Shown piece by piece: positions 54,690-64,000 of a DNA stretch of 64,000 bases. How positions within the stretch are numbered: the stretch's first letter is position 1; each line of letters begins with the position of its first letter. Source of the DNA: Takakia lepidozioides (Eukaryota; Streptophyta; Takakiopsida; Takakiales; Takakiaceae); contig CM060731.1 in assembly GCA_030704615.1 (NCBI GenBank), positions 65,204,756 through 65,268,755 on the forward strand, in the 5' to 3' direction. A model generated the notes under the pieces. The model was given only the letters and a program-made list of their open reading frames with translations. It ran no database searches and was not told the origin of the DNA. Both the position numbers and the translations under genes were made by a program.

Positions 54690-56371
54690 ACTTCCCTCAC
54701 CCCTCTCACCAGCCTGTCTACTGTCCTGGAGGTTTTGCTCCTCCGCAAGCTGGCGGTGAAAGCCTCCATCGACATGATCCTTGTGGATATCCCGGATGGG
54801 CAGGAGATACTGGGGCTGGGCTCAGTACCCTGGTGGAACAAGTACGACGAAAGATACTGGAGCCACACATTCGGGTTCGCAGCCAACATGTTGGACGACG
54901 TTGGCTGTGTTGTTGTGCTAGCAGCCGATGGAGAAGTCACTGAGAATGATATCAAAGTATGGACGGGGAGAAGTGCAGCACCCATCCTGAAAAAAATCTG
55001 GACTTGCATCAACACGCAGGGTCTTCTCAACGATGGCCAGAAGGTATGTTGTAGTTCTCCTCTGCTATGTCAATTTCTGCGCCGAAATTGCCCCTGTACG
55101 TGTAGGCCACCTCTGACATTTTCATTCCTTTCTCTGCAGACTCTTATCTTTCAGGCATTTTGCTTCGTGAAGGAACATTCGAAATTCAAATTACGTGAAG
55201 CAGAAAGACTTGTTGATTCCACAGTTGATCCACTGGAGTATAACGTCCTGTTCAACCATGTGGGAGAGAAGGACATTCTTTGTGATTTGTCAGGCAAGCC
55301 ATGGAGGTATGGCAGGACCAGGAGTCCTGCATTCATCCAGACGCTCATGGAAACGTGTACGGATGTTGAAGGCAGGGTCCTTGACGTCACTGCAAATACA
55401 GGTGAGAACGTTAATTGAATGCGGCACCAAAATTGACACCATTTTCGTTTGTGTATGTTTGCTTGTGCGAGGAAGCGACTCATTCTTGAGTTTGGCTGTG
55501 GTTGTGTTGTATGAATTCGCAGGTGCCTGTATGTGGGCGGGAAGGATGTCGAACCGATTTGTGTTCTCATTTGAGGGGGATACGGCCTTGTACGATTACA
55601 ATTTGGCGGGCCTTCAGCGTCTGCCTCCGACTGAGGATCCCAAAAACGCAGAAGAGGACGTGGAAGGACAGGAGGAAGATGAAGAGGAGGAAGTCCAGGA
55701 AATTCGTTCGATGCAGGGGTGCCCGAAGCCGCTTCCCCCAATGCTGTCTTCGAGTGAGTTGCACCATAGTAAGTGTATTGGTTTCGGTTGTAGGGACCAT
55801 GCAACCTGCCGATGATTCCCTGTTTGAATTCTCTAATGTACTTCATTCTATGTTTGTGTGTACACTCAGCCTTGCAGAGTCGTCCGACAAGGAGAAGCTG
55901 GGAGACTTGCCCGAATCGGACCCTGTTGCAGAGGAGGAGACAGAATCGCATCGGCCATTCTTTGCCAGAAAATCGTTTCTCGCAAGTCCCCAGAAGCCCT
56001 TTTTTCTACCAGCCTATGCAGACACGGCTGCCAGAGAAGCCATCAGGAGGGAGGATAGGCCTACTCGGTTAGAGCAATTGACATACGGGAATGAGCAGAG
56101 AATTATAATGAGGCGTGAGGCCAAACATAGAATTGTGAAAGGCAGAGTAGGGAAGTTCGTAATAGAATACGCGTCCGAGAGCGAGGGGAATGTTGAGGAC
56201 ACTTCCGCACCCATGTGGACAGTTCCGGCTGGTGAGGATGGTATTTTTGAGGGGAGGGCTTCTCAGAGTAACAACGGTAGCGGCAGTGCAGGTTCGGAGG
56301 CAGGTGGAAGGCAGCCATCCTTGCATGAGGCCGGGGATGCATCGGACAGTGATAGCGGATCCTCACCATAG
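54690..56371 (+). CDS. Methyltransferase-like gene of MULE D
   Basis: Plus-strand homologue of the second half of the MULE C fusion gene. Exons: start unresolved to 55043, 55140-55401, 55523-55753, 55878-56371, all with GT/AG borders in phase and no frameshift. It encodes DMILVDIPDGQE (motif IV position), VGCVVVLAADGE, RSPAFIQTLMETCTDVEGR, VLDVTANTG joined to ACMWAGRMSNRFVFSFEGD (motif I-like), an acidic Glu-run and a Ser/Asp-rich C-terminus. No in-frame ATG lies between the divergent ParB-like start (54662) and 54774, so an upstream exon is probably missing; the frame is open further upstream on the opposite strand of the ParB exon. It looks like half of a fusion gene separated by inversion, or a gene that stands alone in this lineage. 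Confidence 0.6.
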
Positions 56372-56609
56372 CAAAGTCTCATTTGGATCCTTTTGTTGTA
56401 CAGTTCTGAAACACTTAATGAAAATATTGACGATTTGAAAAATCATTGTGTTCAGACTGCTTGTCCGATTCCCTACATTTCTTCCGCCAACCAAAATGTA
56501 TAATAAAAGCAGAAGAGACGCAAACTTCAGTGAAGAACCCTACAAGTAATTTATGCACACCTTCGAGCCGGGAACTTGAAGCCATGAAAACCCTGCCGTT
56601 TCTAACATT

Positions 56610-57114
56610 CCTATTGGGAAATTTGGCGCCGAAATAGCCCAGTGCGCGCCTTCGTTATATGGGCCTCAAAAATTCCACGGATGAATTACTGCACCAAAAT
56701 ATCGCGATGGAAGCCTTCAGCACAAGGCACTTCGGCACATTCCACTTGGGTATTTCGGCGCCGAAATAGCCTGTTCTGCGCCTTTAAATACCGCACTATA
56801 TCACATTTTAAGAGGTAATTTCGGTGCCGAAATACCCCGGTGGATGTCTTCAAAACACCATTTTAGCACACTGCTCTTGGGAATAACGGCGCCGAAATAC
56901 CTCATTCCGCATCCTGGACCAGGAGAAACAGACCTATTACTGAGGTGAATAACACTTAGGATTCCAAGAGGATCATAAATCAGGCTCGCTCAATAAGGAC
57001 AGGAAAAATTCTCAATTCGTGGACCGTCAATAAAGGCAGGAAAATTCCAATTCCGCGGATGCCCGCTCATGAGCTCATAGGCTCATAGGCTCATGGGCTC
57101 ATGAAATAGTAAAC
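56610..57114. repeat. Right terminal region of MULE D
   Basis: Four GGCGCCGAAAT or GGTGCCGAAAT blocks (about 56620, 56755, 56825 and 56886), then GCTCATGAGCTCATAGGCTC iterons and the end GCTCATGAAATAGTAAAC. Inverted, this end reads GTTTACTATTTCATGAGC, matching the left ends of MULEs A, B and D. It is the only right end of this family that I could find. Confidence 0.8.
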
Positions 57115-57775
57115 CTCTAAGATTGCAGCAGCGCATGACCTGAAGGGGGTTGTAGCGGAAAACGGGGAGATGGCTCCACCCATTCAATTTGAAGTAGCTG
57201 CGCTCATCAGATTTGGATGAGCACACAATCCCGAGAATCGCAGTGAAGAGGAAGAGACAATTGACATAAGAGAGAAGAAGGGGAGGGGGAGAGGTGACAA
57301 CATTCGTCGACAGCTAGGGGGGGACTTGCAAAATGGCTAAGTCCCATCCCCTCACCGCAACCTACGGAGCGCTGGTCATCCGATTTATAGTTTAGCCCTG
57401 TCGAATCGGTTTTCACTATTTTAGAGAGGAGGAGCTTGGTTCGATTTTTGAGAGTGCAGGTTATATACAAGACTAGGACCAATTATTTACGGTTTGAGTA
57501 TTTGGACACTTTGGAGAGGCTCTTGGCACACCTAGATGCTGAGCCATAGCTCATTGGAAAGCTAAGGGATTCTCTACCTAATGCCCATTTTTCCAAAATT
57601 GCTTAATTTTCTGCATTACTAAATGGTTAAATTATGTTTTCTGCTTAGAAATTAGATAGAAAGTATGAATAATAATAGTATAGTTCACATTTCTATTTTC
57701 AGCTTAGTCGAAAAACCTATGTATCTCTAAAAAAAAAACTATGTATTCCTTCTTGTATGGTGCAGTCTATCGCAC
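57115..57775. other. Flank of MULE D, no gene recognised
   Basis: The first 33 codons after 57115 (frame starting TCTAAGATTGCA) are open and in phase with the element 3 pol frame that stops at 33040, which may be its continuation. The stretch contains purine-rich GGGGAGGGGGAGAGG at about 57280, possibly a polypurine tract. No LTR matching 7131-8584 was recognised. Confidence 0.4.
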
Positions 57776-58017
57776 ACACGGCTGGTAGCTCAGCTGGTAA
57801 ATGGTAAATGCACAGTGGTGTCACCCTGGTGGTTTGGGGTTCAAAACCCGTTGCCCTGCTCCGTGTGTGAGATTGTTCGTGACGGTATGTTTGGGCGATG
57901 TTCGTCCTATAGGTCTCATGGCCCATAAATGAAAGGGGGTTAATTTTTCCCCCTCCCCAAGGGCTTGAATTGTGGGCTATTGCTCCTAGGTTTCCTTAAG
58001 AAAAAAAAAAAAAAAAA
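57776..58017 (+). repeat. tRNA-derived SINE with poly(A) tail
   Basis: About 240 bp. Pol III A box TAGCTCAGCTGG (57786-57797) and B box GGTTCAAAACCC (57838-57849) at tRNA-like spacing, then a tRNA-unrelated body and a 17-base A run at 58001-58017. The stem sequences do not form a proper tRNA, so it is not a tRNA gene. Confidence 0.8.
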
Positions 58018-59399
58018 CCCTACTCAAATAGTTTTTTTTTTTTTTTAAACTTTGAAAATCTATTTCTAATGGATAATGATCCTGAGAAAATAGAGGGGAA
58101 ATATTGATATTATAGGTAGGGGTTTTTCTTATGCTAAGGTATGATTTCTCTAGGTAGTGGGATAGGATAGTGGGAGCATGATGGCCTCTTTGCACACACG
58201 TGCGGTCTTGTGAAGCGTGAATGTGAAGCGACTTGCCCCAACATCTTGGTGAAGCTTTCCGGAAGTAGGCGCTCCAAGTGGAGGGGACTTCCCGAGAAAC
58301 CCAACAGACTCATGGGTGAAGTCGTGTTAATGTAATAAAAAGACTTGGAAGGCAATTAGTTAGGACTAGATTTAGGATAAATGTTTGTCCCGTAGGTGTA
58401 GGAGTTGGATCCTGAGTTTACTAGTAGTTAGATAGCATGAGGAAATCTTCCATCAACCGCTGACCCTTTGTCAAGTTAGTGAGTCATTCACTGTGGACGG
58501 TTCTTGACCCTAACCCACCTCGTCGCCGGACTCCATGGCCCCTTGACGTCGCCCTTTCGTGCTTGCGCGCGTGGGGGCTCGTCAAGAGGGTATACAGTGG
58601 ACTAATTTCCCTACTTTGGCCCGTACTACACGAATTTACAGTACTGGTCGCAGATGCGACATAGAGCCCCTTGGGTGAAATCTTATGGTCTTTGTGTCAA
58701 TGACCTTGATGTCCTAAATCGGGTGTTGGATCCTTAAACAAGGAACATATGTGACGGAGATCCCGATATGTTCGAAAATGTTGCAGGGTTCATCAATAGT
58801 TCGATTGGTGAACCTAAAATGACCAATGTACTGTGGGATGAGTGACATGACGGGGATGTCAAGCTAGCACCATCGATATCAAATTTTGTTATGACATGTG
58901 TATGTAGTACGATTCTAGCCGGTTCATAATTATTCGCCTCTTATGAGTTCTCTGATGAGGCTTGGGTTAAGAGATTACGAAAGGAGTGGAGGGAGTTTGC
59001 CAAACGTTACAAGCATTCCTCCCGCCACCGCGAAGGATACTTGTACTAGGGGATGGTGATTAGATATGGACATATGTTGTGGCCCCTACTATAGCACCGT
59101 TAGGGATTGGTGATTAGGGTTTAGGGTTCAGGTTGAAATTTTCACGTGTTCATTGTGACGAATATTTGAAGTGTAAACAAAATAGTCAGAGATTGCGTCA
59201 ATATTATTTAAAGATGAGTCACCATATATTACCATATTACCCAAGACGGTGACGAGGGGGACAATGAACACAATATGGACAGTGACGACGTGAAAGCCAT
59301 GGAGGATTTGTTAATGAACCAGTTGGGGGAGGGACAACAAATTGGGGAGGATATCGCTCATCGACCACATTAGATCAAAATGCCGATCAAAATCCAATG
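58018..59399. other. No recognised feature
   Basis: About 1.4 kb without a supported gene. A TTAGGGTTTAGGGTTCAGG stretch near 59112 resembles telomere repeats but is only two to three units long. Confidence 0.5.
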
Positions 59400-59700
59400 G
59401 AAGCCGAGGCAAACACACCCTTGTATAAATGAGCAAGAGTGAGTAGACTTTCTTCTATACTGAACTATTGCTTGATTTGCAAACGCGGTTCGGCATAAGC
59501 AACGTTGGCTTGTCCGCAATCATGCGCACAATTGCAGACCACATTGGGATGGGCTACAAATTGTCCATGCATGATCGCACCTTGTACCATGGAGAGCATG
59601 AGCATGCTACCACGTGTCCCCGATGCAAAACATCTAGATACCGAGATGATGTTCAAGGAAAGAAGATCCCACGAAAGGTAAATTTCTCTTATATTCTCTT
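59400..59700 (+). pseudogene. CACTA (En/Spm) transposase fragment
   Basis: The plus-strand frame includes IGMGYKLSMHDRTLYHGEHE and then TTCPRCKTSRYRDD, matching the conserved Tnp2-type pattern of a GLxY...CxNDC-like segment, LYxGE and a CPxCxxSRY finger. Upstream, ANTPLYK resembles the PLYPG start of the same domain but stops interrupt it. A short decayed relic; no ends found. Confidence 0.7.
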
Positions 59701-61399
59701 TGTTGCCATTTCAAGTGGTTACAAATATGCTCACATACATAAACTTAAAAGGTACATGAATATATACATATATACATGTAGAGATATATTCATGTGTTCA
59801 CCAATTAATATATCATTTTAGGGTTTATGAGGTTATATCCCTCCAATAATATTAGCGTTTGCATATAGGGGTTTGGGTTAGTCCATTGTATGTCTCATCG
59901 CTATGAGAGAGATATGACGCCAACCAAAGTTAGCCTAAGTAAGGGTCTCTTCCCCTTGTGGCTACTTTCCCATTTGGGGGGTAGGTATGGCACCCCATCT
60001 GCACCTGCTAATCCTTCAACTAATGTAGACTTTACAAAATATCTATATACAAACCTTTGCAAATATATACCCCTCTCTTATGTACAATATGTGGATACAA
60101 ATGAAAGGAAGTAAATATTGATATAGTTGTTGTGTTTGTGGGGGAGCTTAGAAAATGCATTATTTTCCAGTCATCTCGCGCTTGAAAGCACAAACACGGA
60201 GTCCATCATTCGTCAAACTCATGAAGTGGCATGCGAAGCATCGGTGCCCTCCCGTAAAGCCTGTGCGGCCCTCACAATTCGCCAGTTTGGACGGGAAAAT
60301 CTAAACTCATTACAGCGACACCACATATGTCGCAATAAATGCCTTAGTCATGGGGGTCGCAGTAACAAAGCGAGGCTTGCGGAGTCGCTATAAAGAACTT
60401 AGTGAATTTTTGGTTCTTGGGCCAGTTTGGCGGCCGAGATAGTGACCCCCTAGACGTCGCTATACCCACCCGGCCGGCTAGCGACGTTGGCGTTGCTCGC
60501 GGAAGCGCGTGGGGTGCCGTGGGGGATCACTAACCCCCCCAACAGTAGTGTTGAGATGAGGGTCCTCAGGAGGTGGAGGATTGACATGTCCCGAGATGGC
60601 ACACAAGACCCTAATACGAAAGAAATAGGTACTGCAGGGATTATTCAAAGCTGAGAAAGAGAGCGAGCCATCAGTTGCAACAGCAGAAGATGGGCCCCAT
60701 TTTGGCTTGCTGATTGAAAGCAAAAAAAACGAAAGGTGTAGTAGAGGAAACATAATACCCAAGCCAAACTGGGATGATACAATCATGGGGGTATGAGAGG
60801 AAATTGGATCAAGTAGCTGGGAGGTCACCCATGACATGATGCCAGCCACAATCGATACGTCTTGCAGAAAATCCGGCAGTTGCAGATATTTATACCTGGT
60901 TTGATAACCGGCTGGTATATAGGAGGGGGGCTTATTCAGCTCATTGTCCCTATTAATTAATACATCTGTGGTTCATGTTTGTGTTTTTTTTGGGGCCCTG
61001 CGTGTGCAGACCCCATTAGGTACTAACTTAGGAAGAAGCCACCACGTGACACCAGCTTATCCCAATTTGTCATGAACCATCCCCCATTTAATAGGTGTCG
61101 CCTTCCTACCTTCATTTTTTTTTTACCCCCATACATGACAGCTTTCCTGGTGTAGCTTACTGCAACCACCACTTTTTAATTCCTGGACCACCCTCTAATG
61201 CCTCTGAATTTTGTGTGGCCTCGTCGCAATGAGGCCGCACCGTGCAGAGGGGACGAGGACCTGACAACAGGCGCCACTACATCTAAACGGTCCCTATTAT
61301 TACCCTGTTTCTCTTATATATGAAAAAAATGACAAATTATTGACATGGTGGAGGTTGTGGTCTGGTGGCAGGTCGATGGTGATATACCGATGCAGGTTT
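59701..61399. other. No recognised feature
   Basis: About 1.7 kb. One minus-strand frame of 123 codons (60478-60849) has no resemblance to a known family and I do not call it a gene. 61100-61260 is GC-richer but featureless. Confidence 0.45.
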
Positions 61400-61610
61400 G
61401 GGGATCCACTCCCTAGCACGGTTTGGGTGGTTGGTGCTGAAAAATTATGACGTCTCCCGAAGGGAGCGTAACTTATGGTGTCACTTCACCACAAGGGCTA
61501 CTGTCTTCCAGCATGACACACCAGACCGTGGTTTGAACCCACAACCATATCCAACGTGGTATGTGCCCATTACCACTGGGCTACATGCTGGTTGTCGGTT
61601 GGCGCAGACT
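61400..61610 (-). repeat. tRNA-derived SINE, minus strand
   Basis: On the minus strand a Pol III A box TAGCCCAGTGGTAATGGGCA (61563-61582) is followed 21 bases later by a B box GGGTTCAAACC (61531-61541). The spacing and wording are tRNA-like but no full cloverleaf is evident. The 3' limit is uncertain and no A tail is visible. Confidence 0.65.
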
Positions 61611-62085
61611 ATAACTACCTCCATGGAGGTAGTTTGTAACTACTCTCATGCAGGTAGTTCAGCTTGGTTTTGCAACAGCTACCTTCATGTAGAAAATCCT
61701 AATACTACCTGCATGGAGATAATTGTAAATTTCATAAGCCAAAAAAATGTCCTCAACGCATGAAGGTAGTTTGCTCCTATGTTAGTGACAGGTGGCCCCA
61801 TCACACAAAATTCAGAGCCCCCTCTCATGGAGAGGACCCACCCAAACACCCATACTTGGGAGGCTTATTACAATCACAATATCCGTCCTATTGATACCCG
61901 TCTGCAAATCAACTTAAGTCATACTATTTAAATAAAAAAAAACATTAAGAGAAATACCCAGGAGCGACCGCTCACAAATCATCTCATTGTAGTGAGATGA
62001 GAAAATAACCTCTTTAATAGTAACCTCGCCATGAGGCGCCAAGCGCAAGGCTCTAGGGCCCATGCTACTATTAGAACCGCTGGAT

Positions 62086-62111
<26 letters not shown>
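62086..62111. repeat. (AT)n microsatellite
   Basis: About 13 AT dinucleotides in a row. Confidence 0.9.
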
Positions 62112-62116
<5 letters not shown>

Positions 62117-62402
62117 ATAGGTAAAGCCCTGATTAATTTTATTCATGAATTATTTGGGGAAAAAAATTAAAACCCCGACTAAGCCATAAGGCACACACAC
62201 TATAATCAGTGTAGTAAGAGCCATGCATCCAACAAGTTGGATTATGATCTGGGACAGATCCCGAGAGAGAAGACCACTTAAATGTAGCAGGCCTATTTCA
62301 ATTGCCGGTCCTTAAACGAACGGACCCTTTGACCCAAACTGGTAATCTCACGAATCAGAGGACTCAGATTTTGCCCATTGACCTTACCCAAAGCAGAATG
62401 AT

Positions 62403-64000
62403 TCAAGAGTAATTAAGACTGGAGGCCTTGGAAGAGGTCTTGAGGTGTTTCCAGTTGACATCGCGTTCAAACTCCTGTGAACAAGTGGAGGGGGACTTGC
62501 AGGTCACGCCACGCTGGTGGAGGGAGCTCTGTCCAGACACATTTGTCTTGCAAAGGGGAGTGGTAGATGATTCATGCACGGCCCCATGAACTGTAGAAAG
62601 CTGCGTGGATATTGGTGGCGCTCCCGGAATTTCGTTCCATGTCTGCACACGTTTTAGCCCTGCAAGCCTTACGGGCTTCAATTTGAAGATCATAATAAAT
62701 GGTGGAAAAAAGCGCAGAGATAGTGGCGGTCGTTCCAGAGAAGGTATTCTTACATCGTAACTTTCACAGGTGCCACAGCGTGGATCCTCTGAGGGTTTCA
62801 AATACAAGATAGCTCACAGCTCTGGTTTTTGTGTTCTTGTCATAGTTTAGAAGCAGATGGGTTTCGGATAGGGCAGATGGGCTCCAGTGTAGGTATAGAG
62901 ATTTCACCAATGGCCATATCTTGGATGGTGCTTGGCAGTGAAGCAAACAGTGTTCCAGGGTTGCCTGTATGGCGGAAGAGCAGCACGCACAGAGGACGGA
63001 TGCTTGGAATTGGCGCCATTCCCCCACTTTAAGAACCCTATTCGTAACTTGCCATAGAAAGGCAGAGATTTTTGCAGGACGAGTTTTGATCCATATTGAG
63101 CCCCAGATAACTAACCATTTTTCATCACGAAATCCATGGGTTTCCCATTTCAGGTCCCATTTAGAGAGCATTGGTTCTGTCTTGGCTATAACCCTATATC
63201 CTTTCTTGGTTGTGTATGAGAAAAAGGGGTCTAGCAATCTGGTGAAGGTCCATGACCATTCTGCAGGGTCCATATCAAGCTCCGCCAAGGGTCTTCCAAG
63301 GATCCACACAAAAGTATTAGAGGGCAGCCAGTCATTTACTGGAACAGATAAGAGGGGCAGTGGATTGAAGGCTCTATCTTGCGAAGACCAACAGCAGATC
63401 CTGATTGGGGTGAGAGGGAAGGGTTTAATGAGCTGAGGGGTTTTTGAGGCTAGTGTGAGCACAAGAGTGACTGTGTTGATGTGGAATATGAAGATGGTAA
63501 GTTGCTGAGCAGTTGCGTACTGGACAAAAATGACTGATAACTGTCCTTGGAAAATGGCCAAGCCCCATAAATTGTCCGCAATCTCAAGGGGTCCTGAATC
63601 CAAGATAGTTAACCATTTGGGGGTTTATGGATGAGATGAGAGTTTGATATCCCCTGTTCGCCCTTCCCTTGCCTACTAGATGTGAGACGATTTCCTGGGG
63701 TTGGAGGGACCTGTTCTTCCAAATATTGTTCATCTGGCTGATTCCCAGTTTGTCCCAGCAAGACCAACGTCTGGCCTGGTTATGATGTGAGGGATTCGGG
63801 GTGCTTGTATTGAGAAAGAGGTGTTGTCTGAGCACTTCGTAGAAGGATTTTGGCTGGGCTTTAATTAGGAATTTGCGTAGCTTACCCCAGGCCCGCCAGA
63901 TATTTCTCCATAGAGGTGATCCTTTTGCCTTGAGATTGAACCCATGTGCAATCTAGCGTAGTGAGGGTTGCCAGACTGGGACTTTGAGGGGTGAGGAAGC
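62403..64000 (-). pseudogene. LINE fragment: RT C-terminus with zf-RVT domain
   Basis: Minus strand, entering from the right edge. The 63584-64000 part encodes KGSPLWRNIWRAWGKLRKFL and a PQEIVSHLVGKG-like segment. After a frame change near 63600 the frame 63603-62764 encodes SIWIKTRPAKISAFLWQVTN and CACC...HCLLHC, the zinc-binding domain (zf-RVT) that follows RT in plant L1-type LINEs and in related domesticated copies. The frame change and lack of the RT core in the window suggest a decayed copy. 62403-62763 is probably its 3' end. Confidence 0.8.

Noticed and set aside
57780-57860. Functional tRNA gene
   Set aside because: A and B boxes are good, but the arms do not pair as a tRNA and a SINE body with poly(A) follows.
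59105-59135. Interstitial telomere repeat
   Set aside because: Only two to three imperfect TTTAGGG-like units; too short to distinguish from chance.
60478-60849. 123-codon minus-strand frame as a gene
   Set aside because: No recognisable domain, biased composition, and no splice or neighbour support.

Overview
This 64 kb window is eukaryotic, almost certainly from a streptophyte (plant-lineage) nuclear genome. The evidence is a chromovirus and a Tat/Athila-like Ty3/gypsy element, an initiator-Met tRNA primer site, spliceosomal introns with GT/AG ends, MULE transposases, tRNA-derived SINEs, a CACTA fragment and a LINE. A Penelope-like RT relic and the unusual MULEs make a non-angiosperm such as a charophyte alga a reasonable guess; this is inference. 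I see no ordinary cellular gene: the window is nested mobile DNA.

Layout. Bases 1-959 are the start (minus strand) of a chromovirus copy with its LTR. Bases 960-7067 hold a pair of ~230 bp inverted repeats enclosing a fragment of a retroelement ORF and MULE 'A', whose transposase gene has three frameshifts. From about 7.1 to 33.04 kb lies a decayed Ty3/gypsy element ('element 3'; primer site 8585, leader ORF 8641, gag/protease/RT/RNase H 29315-33040). It is split by a Tat/Athila-like element at 8901-29174 (985 bp LTRs, TSD GTGAC), which is itself split by a near-pristine chromovirus at 20387-27357 (723/724 bp LTRs, TSD TGGTT).

From 33041 to 57114 lies a second nest. MULE 'B' (transposase pseudogene, 33890-37496) is followed by a Penelope-like RT relic and MULE 'D'. 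D carries a ParB-like gene (minus) and a methyltransferase-like gene (plus). The D ParB gene is cut by an 11.36 kb MULE 'C' (42951-54312) with a perfect 9 bp TSD (GTCTTCAGA), imperfect terminal inverted repeats and an apparently intact 1,132-residue transposase. C also carries a multi-exon gene joining a ParB/sulfiredoxin-like domain to a permuted DNA-methyltransferase-like domain. The tail, 57.1-64 kb, holds two SINEs, a CACTA transposase fragment and the 3' part of a LINE.

The most unusual system is this MULE family. It pairs a GCM/WRKY-like-finger + DDE + SWIM transposase with a ParB-like/methyltransferase-like protein. The ends and introns are studded with iterated palindromes (TGAGC, GGCGCC and GTCGTTGACGAC cores), which are plausible binding or modification sites. 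Names of domains rest on motifs read by eye; no database search was possible.
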